Source: Candidatus Omnitrophota bacterium (GTDB lineage: Bacteria > Omnitrophota > Gorgyraeia > Tantalellales > Tantalellaceae). From it: a stretch of 35,319 nt of DNA. The notes under the pieces are model-generated. The model was given only the letters and a program-made list of their open reading frames with translations. It made no database searches and had not been told where the DNA came from. The DNA lies in the NCBI GenBank assembly GCA_028715965.1, contig JAQUQS010000017.1, forward strand, positions 1-35,319. Reading direction: 5' to 3'. This document shows positions 1-12,500 of the stretch, in pieces (the first letter of the stretch is position 1; each line of letters begins with the position of its first letter). The position numbers and the translations under genes were made by a program.

Positions 1-220
1 TGCCATAATTGATCCCAAGGGAATACGCCAGCTGCTGGACCATGAATACGATCGAGACTAATAACGACAATGTCTTCATCGCGAAACGTTTACGGTGATC
101 CGACCTTACTTCGATAAAGACCGAAGTGCCCGCCGACCACGGCAAGTCCCCGCCGCCTCCAGATCCAATTAACGGTGGCTCTTGCCACCGCCACTTTAAA
201 AATTTAATTAACATATTCAT
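1..220 (-). CDS. Start of a second long-leader secreted/membrane protein (partial, runs off the window)
   Basis: Reading leftward from an ATG at 218-220 gives 73 codons without a stop before the window ends, so this is the 5' end of a longer gene. An AAAGGGG ribosome-binding site lies just upstream (about 227-234). The N-terminus is unusual: about 48 residues with a Gly-rich patch (residues 20-24) and a basic stretch (HRKR, 42-45), then a hydrophobic segment (about 50-66) ending in VQQLAYS. Aligned from Met1 without gaps, it matches the leader of the giant protein encoded upstream: Arg43, Arg45, Lys49, Ser52, Leu53, Phe59, Gln62, Gln63 and Tyr66 are identical. Ala65 and Ser67 fit the -3 and -1 residues of a signal peptidase I site. 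The two proteins are inferred to share a targeting route. Function and total length cannot be seen from here. Confidence 0.75.
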   Translation of the reverse strand, partial: MNMLIKFLKWRWQEPPLIGSGGGGDLPWSAGTSVFIEVRSDHRKRFAMKTLSLLVSIVFMVQQLAYSLGINYG

Positions 221-245
221 AACAACACCCCTTTGCGTTATACAT

Positions 246-274
246 ATTATATGACATAGCACTTTTTAAAACAA
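246..274 (-). promoter_or_regulatory. Candidate sigma70-type promoter for the left-edge gene
   Basis: On the minus strand there is a perfect TATAAT (246-251), a 17-base spacer and TTGTTT (269-274), which matches the first three bases of the -35 consensus. It would give a leader transcript of about 20 nt before the ATG at 220. An alternative is TTGAAG (345-350), a 16-base spacer and TATACT (323-328). The region is very AT-rich, so chance matches are likely. Confidence 0.35.
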
Positions 275-345
275 TTAACCAATAATATAAAAAACTGCAT
301 CTTTCATAAGCTAACAGTATAAAGTATATAATATTATTCAAGCCC

Positions 346-359
346 TTCAAAATTTTGAA
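346..359. repeat. 14-bp perfect palindrome in intergenic region
   Basis: The bases TTCAAAATTTTGAA read the same on both strands. The site lies between the giant gene and the left-edge gene and overlaps the alternative -35 element at 345-350, so it could be an operator for a dimeric regulator. In such AT-rich sequence it could also be chance. Confidence 0.3.
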
Positions 360-534
360 ACTGGCATTTTTGTCTTTTAACGATTTTGGGTAGATTTTTG
401 ATCTCTAACATTGGCCAAGATTGGATCAATGTTCATAAAGTGTTTATTTACGATAGAATACGCGCAAGGATTTTCGTTCTGGAGAGTTGTCAAGTTTTTC
501 GCAAGGAATATGGTTTTAACCCTAGTTATACGAA

Positions 535-3500
535 TTACGCGGATATTTCAATGCGGACAAGCGCCTCGATCTCTTCCCTTATAAGCCTTCCGACATTCAA
601 TTTGCTTATTTCTATAAGTATGCACAGCACGTTCTCAAGGTTCGACCCGATATACTCAATGGTATCATCAACACAACCTACCGCCAAAACACTTGGACGA
701 TGGTCATAACTATTCTGGCGTTTACCGATACCAATGACCGCCATTGCCGGCAATAAGCGACTGACCTTGTTCCCGACCAACGCATCCGTTAACACATCAT
801 TTCCGAGCACAACGAAATTCGGGGTTTGCTCTTTATCTGTCACCCTCATGTAGTCTATCATCCCATTTGAATGCAGATCCCCTTCAAAAGCTACCACTGA
901 TACGGAATCTTTCCGCACTTCGATCCCCTTCTCGGCAAGCGTGAGCTCAGCCATGGTAACCGCGTCTTCCGCCGAGAGCGAAGCGCTATCACCGGTTATT
1001 ATCGGTACGATATTAGCCAGGTATCTCATGTTCTCCGGTATCTGGTCTTGAGACGCCGCGACCACACAGAGATAAAAGGCTTTCCCCTCTAATTTTTCCA
1101 TAACAGGGAGAAGGGCATCCAGGTCGATGCCCGGCATTCGCGCGTCAACAAGCATGACTTGTGGATAGTCGAACCTGAGAGCGGTCATTTCCTCCGTGAT
1201 ATCCGATATGTTAATATCTTCCCTCGCCAAAGACATGTCCCGATGCGACAATAGTTCCCCTAATCTCGCGTAATCCCCTCGCTCGATCGCGGCAACAAGT
1301 CCTTTCTGGTAGGAAAGGAATGTTTCACGTGACCTGAGATACTCCTCATCCTGGCCGTCCCGTTCTTCCAGGGCGGCAAGATCTGAGATCGCCTTTACGT
1401 ATCCATCAACCCATTGCCGCTCATTATCCTTCGTAAGTACTTTTTGCGGGGCCACTTCCCACTCCGCGGAACCATAATTGACACGGGCAAAAACCTCATC
1501 CAGCACGTTCTCGCGCGTCTCAGCAGGGATAACCCCGAATATCGATCGGGATACGTCCGCGAGCTCAAGATCGCTCATTTTCCCTAGATTACGCAAAGCG
1601 CTTTCCTGCATACCAGACATATACGGATGCACAAAATACGGATACGCCATAGCAATACTCTGTATGTCAGATACTCGTATCGCCTCTTCCAGGAGTTTTT
1701 CCGGCTCGCCATCTTCAGTATATTCCACGAGTACATTTATCGAATCCGAGCCAGTTACAATATCATTGAACTCGCCTTCGGAACTCACAGCGAACACCCG
1801 CACATTATCGTCACGATACCTGGCGTTAACATCCTGTATGGCGGCATCAAGCATCTCCCCCTTTCCCAGAACTCCGATAAATACCCGCTTTGCCTGTTCC
1901 GCTGTATGATACGAAGGCGCCGCTCCTTCTATCGTGGCATAACCTTTTTTGACAGAAGCGGCACGATTCGAACGGAAGACATAATAATTAGTTGCTGAAT
2001 GTACCATGACAGCCGGGAGCAAATATGCCAATGCGTAGAATGGGTAATATGATGTGGGTATACCCAAGATCGTGATCAGCGCGTTAACCCCCAGGATATT
2101 GATCGTCGCAACAACAAATGCCGTTAAACGGCCTTTATTATGTTTTTCAACGAACCTATACGCCATAACTCCTTGCGCCGCGATAGAAGCGCCGATCATT
2201 GCGTAGATCACAACATCCATTCCCGGGAACCCGGCTAAGCCCATTATCCCGGTGAGCACTCCGGGAACGGCCACAGGCAGATAAAAGAACTTTGCCTGCT
2301 CGACCAGAGGCGCCAGTAGCATATGCTTTTTAAACTCAGGCCATGAGGATGGAAGAACTGGCAGAGGCTTGGCCATGTCCGCGTGCTTTCCTTTATACCG
2401 GGAATTAATGCTGTCAGCGATGGCTTTATGACGCGCGCTCTTCTCCACATCCGTACTGCCGTAAAGCCTAGCCATCTCTCTATGCGCTTCCTCATAGTTG
2501 GGCCATAACGCCGTGGCGCGTTCATAATGTAAAATTGCCGCGCCGGCGTCCGTTTGCGAGGCAGCCGCCGTGTAATGGGCTTTAGCCAGCAGTAACTTCG
2601 CGTCCGATGTCATAGCCCGGTCATATCTCGCTATCCGTCTTATCATGGACAGAGCCCCGACCAGGTCTCCCTCGGACAGAAGTATCCGGAACTCCGCAAA
2701 ACGCTTTTCCGCAAGCCATTTGCCGGTAAGTGGCGGCAGTCCGGCTATCGTTCTACGGGCCGTGGGTATATCTCCGGACATTACATTGAAATACGCGAGA
2801 ACGAGATCAACATTACCGAGCATCACATCGTCCATCTTGAAGGTTCCGTCCCCGAGGATCTGGAGCCTTATCCCTCCAAGTGATCCGGTTATTCCCGCCA
2901 AATAGACCAGCACATCCGCGTCCTTATTGCTTTGCATCACCCTTAAATATGGCATTATATCGGACAAAACCTTGTTCGTATTGCCCAAGATCAGAGCGCG
3001 GTCCATCTCGTCCGTAGCCCCTTCCAGCGCTGCACCCATAAGCGCGAAAAGATCACTTATCGCGCGCATTTTTTCAACATCGACCTGTTTATCTAAAAGT
3101 GATGTTTTTAACACCCGTGATATCACTCCGAACACCGCGCCGGCTCTCTGCCGCAGGCCGGGAGCACTTAATAGTTCCCGTAGTGCTTCGACAACACGCG
3201 ACTCGTTACGTTCCTCAAAAAGCGTGTTGTGTTTCACGCATATATCGATAAAGCGATTAATAAGATCCATGTCCGGGCTTGCTCTTTTGATCACAGCTTC
3301 TCTCATGTATCTCTCCGCCTGGACCAGAGCGTATTCCCTGTTTTGCGGAAGATCTTCCTTCCCATAACGTGACGCCTGTTTAAGATACGCGTCGGATATC
3401 TCAACAGCCAGCCTGGACCCCTTATCCTCATTGGACCGGAGAAGTACGGGATAAATGCTGTCAGCTACTTTTCTCAATAAAGTATCGTCCGGACTTGGTC

Positions 3501-6500
3501 CCTCGGATGACGACACATCACGGCTATATATGCGGCAATATGCCAGCCCTTCCAGATAAAGGTTGTTTTGCGCCTCGTCTTCCGTCATCGGTGACGTCTC
3601 CAGGACATCCAGGAGCCATAACGCCCTGCCGTATTCGCCCTCTTTTATCAAAGATCCTATCCTATTTTGCAACCGCGTCAATATACGCCGATAATTCGCG
3701 TTATTTCCGTCCAGGGGCGTCATGACGCCGGCGGCACCCAGTACCCCTGAAAGTATCCCGAATCCCCGCCTATTCTTTTCATCCTGGGTCTTGTCGCCCG
3801 AACGCAATTGGAACCACATTTCAAAAACCTGCATTTCCGCTTCCAGGGCGTCACCGGAATGGCCCGCGAGCCTGCGCCTCATCTTTGACGCCAGCTCTTC
3901 ATTTTTCTCCACGGCACGGGCCCAATCCGACCTTATTGAATAGGAAAGCATGTCATCGCAAACGCGATCTACATCCCTGATCTCCTCCAACATTGTTTCC
4001 GCGTTCGTTTTCAGGGTTGGGTCCGTTCCCGCGGCCTTACGTAAAAGCGTGGTAGCCGTCCCCAGATCTCCCTCATCATAGGCTTTTACCGCCTTATCCC
4101 ATATTTGCCGGGCCCTGGCCGTGGCATCCGCGGGTTCCGGTTCCAGCGCTTTTTTCATGGCTTCAGCGGGCCTATTATCTTCCGGGTTGGCCTTAGCGGC
4201 CCGGATAAATGCCTCTTTAGCGGCATCTTCCTTCCCCATTTCGGCAAGCAAAATACCTTTTTCGTAGTTTGCCCTGGATACGATCTCCCTGGTCCTCGGA
4301 TATATGCGCAGGCGGCGCCTGCCCGACGCTCTTTCAGATCTTTTTATCGCCATGTTCTCCAGACCGTCATACGCCCGCACGATCTCCTCACCTATTGATC
4401 TTTTGCCATCACTATCTGAGGGCAACGATCCATATGCCTGCTTCAGGCGTTCTATGCGAAGTTGAATAGCTTTATCCACGGAAAAGATATTCCTCCATGC
4501 GCGTCTTGGCGCCGAATACCAAGGTCCATTATCATTGAGCACCGCATGCGCGTAATGTGTCATAAGTTCTCTGCTGCCGGAAATATTCAGTCCCATCTTC
4601 ATCGCTTTTTCATAAGCAGCCGTTGCCCGATGATATTTTCCGGTTGCATACAACATTTCCGCGCGTCTGGCCTCCGATTCGTAACTGTCTTTGTTTAAAG
4701 ATGTTATACGCCTATCACACATCATTCGTTCTATCCATCTCCATCTGGGATATGTGGCTTTCAGTCCCAGTTGTGCCATTACGGAAAACTCTCCGTCTTT
4801 ATCAACCTCCGATACCTTACGGAAATATCCACGGGCGGAACGGACATCACCCTTTTCCCGGGCGGATATGGCACGTATCAATAACCATGCGGAAACGACA
4901 CCTCTGTCCCCGGACCTTCGCAGGTCATTATCTCCTGAGATAATTTCGAGACGTGTTCCGGAGGCCGCGCGGAATTCAGGATCTGAAAAAGCCTTACCCG
5001 CCAACAGTCTGAGAAGAAGGGACTTGAACTTAACCGGGATGTCCGGGCGAGATAAAGACATGGATACATTATCAAGCATATCGCTGCTCATATTCCCGGT
5101 TATCACCTTTACCATGCCCACGGCTATTGACATGTTTAAATTAATAGCGGATAGGTCGGCATAGAATTTAAATATCGCGGCCATATCGGCCTGCTTTTCC
5201 TTCTCCGGGATGTCCTTATCCGACGCTATACGGGTCATACCGTCCACCAGGACCTGGCCGACCGTCCTTATGCTCTCGTTCTCGACATCACCAAAACCGT
5301 TTTTGATCCTCTCAGTCGCATCGACCGCCTGGCGCGCCATTTTCATATACTGTAAGCGATCTTGTTTGCTGAGGGCTATCTTCATACCTACAACATATGC
5401 CTGGAGAAGAAACTCTGTTTTTTCACGGGTATCCTGTGATATATTCGATAGTGGTAGCGAAGCGAAAACTTCCCCGGCCTGCTCGTTATTCCCTGACGAC
5501 AATTCCTTTTCTGCCAACAGGAGCCTTATAACGGCTTTCCTGAAAGTTATATCTTTATCATCGGCGGGTAGATAGCGTTCTGAGACATCCAACAATATAT
5601 TAAGGTATTTTACGGCTTGCGCGGCGGGTTGTCCGCGTAAGTTCGCGATAACAGCGTTGAACATACCTCCCCTGGAAATAAAAGCGGCAAGAGAGCGTTC
5701 GTCAGTATCCACCTGCGCGGTCCTTCTGGCCAACTCCTCGTTCTCGATAGAAATGATATTCCCCAGAAATACACGGTGCTCGTTCCCGGAAGATCCCTCC
5801 AGGGTTTTGTCTCGCATTTTGCCTGACAATTCCCTATCTGCCTTCAATTTATCGGACAGTTCGTTGAGGTCCGCGAGCCTGCGTAAGGTATCCATCACCT
5901 TTTGTACAGATCCGGCAATACCGTCACATTCGACCTTTTGAGCCTCAACTATATCCTTCATGTGACGCCTTGAAACCCTATCAAGCACGGCTCTGGCTTT
6001 TTCCGGCGATGCGATCTCATCGTTAAGATAGAATGCCGCGAGCTTCATTGAATATCTATTGTTGATACCATCAATTGAAGCGTCCGCATTGAGGGCTGAT
6101 TCCAGCTCTTTAGCTGCCATTACGATATCGCCATTCTCCTCGAATCTGGCGGACCTTCCCAGTCGTGCGCGGACATTGGACGGATCCAATCCTATAGCTG
6201 TGGTGAAACATTCGAAAGCCTGGGCCTGTTTCCCATCCTGGGAAGCCAGATCGCCCTTGAACGCCCAACTTCTCGCACGCAGTTTCCTGAATTCATCAGG
6301 AAGATCCACCATGAAGCTCAATGCCGTATTCTCCGCTTCGTCCAGGGCCCTGTCGGCATCTTCCCACCCGGTCCTGGTGGCGTCCTTATCCTCGCCAGCC
6401 AGGACACGAGCTTTCAATACGTATAGACTGACTATTTTTCCAGAACAATCCGGCGGCGCGAATCCCAATGACCTTTTGACAGCCGCAAGTAAAGGGGAAC

Positions 6501-9500
6501 CACTCATAGTGTCGTCGTGAAGTACCTGCAACACCTTTAACTCCCCGATAAGAGCGTCTGTTAAACCGGGCAAACCCGCACTCTCCGGGTCTTCCTGCGC
6601 CACCTTCTCAAGATACTCTATCTTTTCACTGATCGACCTCATTTGGCGTGCCGGAGCTCCGGTCATACCTAACGGCTCGTATTCATACCATATCCTAGGC
6701 ACTTTCAGTGAAGGGTCAGCAAGTTTTTCGCGAAGTCTCCCTATCTTCTTCTCTTCGTCCACGGTATCCGGTATGTCACCGCCTTGTTTACGCATTTCTC
6801 TCATACTTAACGCGGTACGCAACCCCTCATATGTACCTAACAATTCAGCCTGTTCGGCGACCGCCTCAAGCGCGCGTGGATCTATTTTTGCTTCTTCTTT
6901 TCCCGCGAGGCGGGACATATACCCCATATACCATCTCGCGCGCACAGCATTGCCTAGTTGCATATGCGCTGCTCCCATAAGCGCCGCCGTTTCCGGAGAG
7001 AATCGGTCTTTGCCCCAGAAAAGCTGCACGAGTGAAAAGAAAAGAAGACCAGTGGAAAGGCCCGTATTATACGGCATTACCCATCCCAGGCTTTGGACGG
7101 TCGTCACGCCCCCACTGAATATAAGACCAAGTACAAGCGCCGAAAGATATGGCAACAGGAAATACCCCACGGTCAGGCCCAGGACCGCTGCTAATAAACC
7201 GTATATTATGGTCCGCCTTGGTAATATCGTGGTCCGGAGCGCTATCCCTACGTCGTGCCCGACGATATCCCTGGCCTCTTCGGCCCTGCCATCCTGTAAC
7301 AACATGAACCCAAGCTCCATCCTCGCGCTAGCGACATCTTCCGGGGAGGATGAAAGACCAAAGAGCCGGCGGTCTCGACCAGCGGTAATAACCGCCCGCA
7401 ACGATATTTCCGCGTCATCTTTCCGGCCAAGCTCCCTCAGTATTCGCGCTTCTAATATGACCAGCGCGGCGTCTCTCGGGCTATAAACGATCGCTTTGCG
7501 TATATCACGCAAGGCTTTCTCCAAGTCGGACCTTTCCTTCATGTCGTCGGGTTTACCGTTATAGTCCTCAAGACGATACTTCGCCGCGGAAGCGAAATAT
7601 GATGAAGCTTCCCCATCAAAAGCCACATACTCAGGATTTCCGGGATACCTGTCCCTATGCAGCCGGGTATAGACCGCCGCGAGTATTTCGCGGGCCACCT
7701 CATCGGACGGATCAGTGTCAATATAACTTTTCAACCCGGCCGCGGCCTCAACCAGTGAGACCGTGTTGTTCCTCACCCCATTCCCCAGGGATATCAACCC
7801 GTTAAAAAGCTTTATGCTTTCGGATGCGGGGTCCAACGAGGACATTTCATCGGTTATCCTGGTCAGCAGCGGCAGGTCCCGATCCTCCGGGCTCTTGTGT
7901 ATCTCGAGTTTGCCCAGGGATCCAAGACCTCTTTTACGTCTATCGACATCATAAGATACAGCCATCGCTCTATAATATCCGGCGCTGAGGGCGTTCAATC
8001 GTTCATCACTGATATCCGGCTCTACCTGGCGCCGTTCCATGTTCATTACAAAAACCGTTCTTTCGTCATCCGTCAGGCCATCCCATTGCTTTTTTTCTTT
8101 TCTGGACGTTCCCATGATCCCAAGGATGTCTTCAATAAGCGGATCCCCCACATCAGGCAGATCTATCCCCATCTCACCCAAATAGACCTTGATACCATTT
8201 TTTAGCACCGGTCTCGCCTCGTCCGTCACGGTACCGTTCTTTTCGTCGAACAGGTCAGCTCCCGCGAACTCACCCACAGCACCCGCTTTAGTCCCTTCAT
8301 AAATGGCCTTTAACGCCACAGCCCTGACTTCCGCCATACCATCGTGCCCTTCGGTAAAAACATAAAGCTCATGGATGCCGGCAAGCGCGGCCTTCTTCTC
8401 CTCTTTATCGGCTTTCGACAGATCACAGGCGTACAAGAGCGCGTCAAGTAAGGGCACTTCACCCCCATCTGAGACCGTCTCCATGCCGGATATACGGATG
8501 GTTTGCGCGGACGGATCATCCGTTAAACGCTCCTGGATCAAACGCAGAAGGTCTTCGCGACCACGCTTACTTTTCGCGTAATTCGCCTCAAGAAAGAGGT
8601 TCAACAGGAACCGCTTGATCGCAAGCCCATCGCCTATTCTGTTGGCCCTTACAGCTGCGGCATGATATCGGCCCAAAAATCCCAAACCCTTGTCAAATGA
8701 GGCTTTCGCGGCATCCAAAGCATCCGCCGTCCCGAACGAAAGAATTACCTCATTCGCGGCCGCGACTTCATCCTTTGTCCCATCATATCCACCTGAGACC
8801 ACTATATCGAAAGCTTTACGTATCGCTTCAGCTATATTCTCCTGTTCACTGCGGAGTACATTCGCGGCTTCTAGCCCGGCCTCATCCGCCTCTCTTTTCT
8901 GCTTCACTTCTTTGGTGGCCAGGTCAGCACGTTCTTGTCTCGATCCAGCAAGGCGTTTTTCTATGCCCGTAAGCCGGGTCCCGGCCTCGAGACGCCGTCT
9001 TTCAAAATAAGCGGCGGTAGCGCCATCGTCGCCGGACATGTTCCCGGCCGCGGATACAGCCATCTCCGCCTGTGTGTATCGCGACATGAATTCCGAGCCG
9101 GCGTCACTTGTCAAGTCGTCAATATCCTTTTCCATTTCTGCGATCTCTTTATCCATCTCCCGCATCTGTTCCTGTGTAGAGTCATATTCCTTCTTCAGAC
9201 GATCATGCTTATCCCGGGCCAGCTTGGCCTTTAAGACATGTATTTCCATCGATCCTTTTCCGGCTTCCATGCTGTCCGGCTTTAGCAACAGGGCTTTCTT
9301 ATAGGCATCCTTCGCCCGGTCCACCTCCTCAGCCACGTCATTCCCCGCCAGGATGCCATATTCCGCGCTTAGCGCCGCTCCGCGGGCCTTGGACATTTCC
9401 GCCTCATAAAATTTGCCCTGCTCACGATATATTTGGTCTATTGCCTCCGCGACCGACTTATTCTCTCTCTCCAGACCACTCATGTCCACAGACAGCATAT

Positions 9501-12500
9501 CCTTGCCGGCCTTAGCAAGTTCAATGTTCTTTTGAACGATACTATTCATCGCGGAGTTGGCCTCATTTATGGCTTTTTCGGCCTTTTCGTACTCGCCCTC
9601 ATCGGCTAATTTCAGGGCGATGATACGTAGCGTCTCGGCACGACCGACGATCAAGGCCAATGTTTCCTGTTCCGAATCATTTTGTAGTTCTTTAAGGGAA
9701 TCCACCAGTTCTTTCAGTATCCGGTCGAAAACGGGGGTCATAGTAGCGGCCATGTCCCCTTTTCCCGCCGCATCATATATGCGCTGGACCTCACTGATGA
9801 TATTGAGCTGGAGCGCGGCAATGGCCGGGGAGACTGGATCTATCCCCGCAAGAGCGCTCATTATCACCCCATGTTCGGCAGCTATAACCAGGGGGCCGGC
9901 ATCAGAGATGACCGAGGCAAGTTCTTTGAGCACCGCATCGATCGAGACCGTTCCCTTGAACCTGTCCGTCAAACCCAGTATCAGGAGTAATTTCTCCCGC
10001 GCGAACATATCCTTGTTCTTTTCATCCCCGGCAGCCAATGTCCATTGAGAATGTACGACCAGAGCCGCGCGGACGTCATTTTTATCCGCGAACTTGCCGA
10101 TGATATTCTGCCTGTCCAGCCTTAGAGTACTGAACTGTTGTATAATGATATCTACACGGCCAACAGTTTCCGGAGATACCGTGCCTTCCTCTGCTATCCC
10201 CTCACGCAGAAGCGCGCCCGCGAGTGACCTCCCCTCGTCCCCGAACCAGGTCGCGATACAATCCAAGAATAGTGGGAATACCTTTTCTCTTTCTTGTTTG
10301 TCCATGGATACCAGCGGTGCCTTGAAATAGGCCAAGGCGGTTTTGATCTTATCCCCGATATCAGCGTATACAGAGGAGGTATCCTTTCCCAACCGCTCTT
10401 TTTCCCTTCTTTCCGAGTTAGAACGGTCCATAAGAATGCCGAGCAGGTCGATCCAGGCCCTCAACATGGCCTCATCCACACTGTCCGGAGCGTCTTCAGC
10501 TATAGATTGTATCCTCGCGACGATCTCCACGGCCAAAGACGGACCGCTGAGATCACCGGTCTGGCCGTTCCACAGACGGATCCCGCCGATATCGCGCAAT
10601 GCCGCGATTATCTCGCCTTTTACCAGAGCAAGATCGGAACTGGTCAATTCACGCAAGAGCCATATCATCGCTGTACCCAAAAGAGCATTGTACCTTGCGC
10701 CGGCACCTGGTTCCTCAAGGTCCATGTTACGTCTTAAGGAGCCAATATACCTTACGGCAAAAAGAGTTACAACATATCGTTTCGCGTCCTCCATTTCATC
10801 AAGTGCTTTTATGGTTTCTAGGCGCGATCCAAATCCCGCAATATCGTCACCCTCTTCCAGGAACTGGTCAATGACCTGATAGACCGTTTCCGCGACAGCC
10901 TCCAGGACCCACGGGGAATCCAGGTTCAATGAAACAGCGCGCACACACTCAGATAACGCATTGACCCGCAACTCCCCTCTCGTCACTGTATCGGAGCTAC
11001 CAGATAGATCCGACAGGTATCCGGAAATACGGTTCTTTACCACGTCGATATATGTATCCCTCAACATACGTTTAGCCTGCGACAGCGTCTCCCGAACGGC
11101 CTCGTCGCTCTCAAGACCACTGTCCAGTATGACATTCAGCGCGAGTCTGGCCGCCGTGGGCCGGGTGAACCATGTGTGCCCGAGCGAAATTACCCCATAC
11201 CTAACAAGCATCCCATCGACAGCATCCTCACAAAGCCCCTTTCCATAATGGCTTTTCAAACTCTCATAAGCCGAAGCAGCACGATCGGGACTCCTGATAT
11301 ATGAAGTGCTTGCGACCCAATCCGCCCATTCCGCGTATGTCCCGCCGTATTTCCGCAGTTTCGCCAGCGCTCTTCCCAGTGTTACCCATCGCGTATACGT
11401 AACGAACTGCCACTGGTTATGATGCTCAATTATGCCCAGACAACACACCACCCGCAACTTGGCAGCCTCCGCCCCCTTATCCGGCTCGTTCCTGAAGGTC
11501 CTTTTTGCGTACCATGACCTGAGCACGCGACTGGCTTTTACATATTGCCCGGTGACCAGATATGCTCTCGCGAGCTCTAAGATCTCGTCGGCGCTCATAT
11601 CCTTACGGCTATCCTTGAACTTGGCGGCAAGCACCCTTATACGCGCGTTCCTCATTTCGGTTTCCGGTGTATCTACAGCTTTTTCCTCCCGGTCTTTCCT
11701 GCCCGGGGCAAATATGTCATCCTGCGGCAACTGGGCCCCCAGACGCGTTTCCTCGAGCTTTTTTATGGTATCGCGCATATCAACGGCGGATGACATGTCG
11801 ACAGCAATTATCGAATCCTTGAGCTTCTCCAGCAGATCTACGTCCATCCCATCAATAAATGCCCGGATACCGCCTTCCCTCCGCGATATCAGGCTCAACA
11901 ATTCCGCTTGTTGCCTGGCGATATCTTTTTTTCTGTCCGCGTCAGATTCTTTTTCATACTCTTTCTTTTTTAAACCGATACGGGCTACTGGGATCTCTTT
12001 GTCCTCAGGGGCGATCCTTGCCGCTTCCTCAAGGCAGGCTTCCGCTGCCGCATATCCTTCCAGAGCCATACGCGATACTATCCGCCTCTTTTCCGCTTCT
12101 ATCGGCGACCCCAAAGACATGGCCCTGTTCCTGTAAGCGTCACGGAGCGCCGGCGCCATATTCTTGATCTCAGAGCGTTCATCGACGAACAATTCCGATG
12201 ACAGTAATAGCAACTGCTGGTCTGATAGTTGTCCTGAAGCGTACAACCTGAAAATGACCCTCTCAATATCCCCTTCACGCCCTTTCTGATCGTCCCTTAT
12301 CAGGGCCCTTAACGATACCATGACGTCATCGCTGTCCGGGCTCCCCGTGCGCAACAGATCCAGCATTTCCTTGCGGGCACGTTTCTTCTGTCGCGCGCTC
12401 CCGTTCTCCATTACATAATTCAGGAATTTCAGGGCATACGTCTCATCAACCGGGAACTCCAGATCCCACAGCAACGTGTTACCATCCGCAATAAGCCACT

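Larger units (their letters stand above)
221..534. other. AT-rich intergenic region between the giant gene and the left-edge gene
   Basis: This 314-base gap holds no convincing gene. It contains candidate promoters for the left-edge gene and a perfect 14-base palindrome at 346-359. I see no GC-rich hairpin followed by a T-run that would act as a terminator for the giant gene. The short octamer CGCAAGGA occurs twice in the same orientation, once near 463-470 and once near 500-507, with no evident meaning. Confidence 0.5.

Noticed and set aside
386-709. A 107-codon plus-strand frame overlapping the 3' end of the giant gene
   Set aside because: Most of it is antisense to the giant gene, and no domain or good ribosome-binding site is visible.
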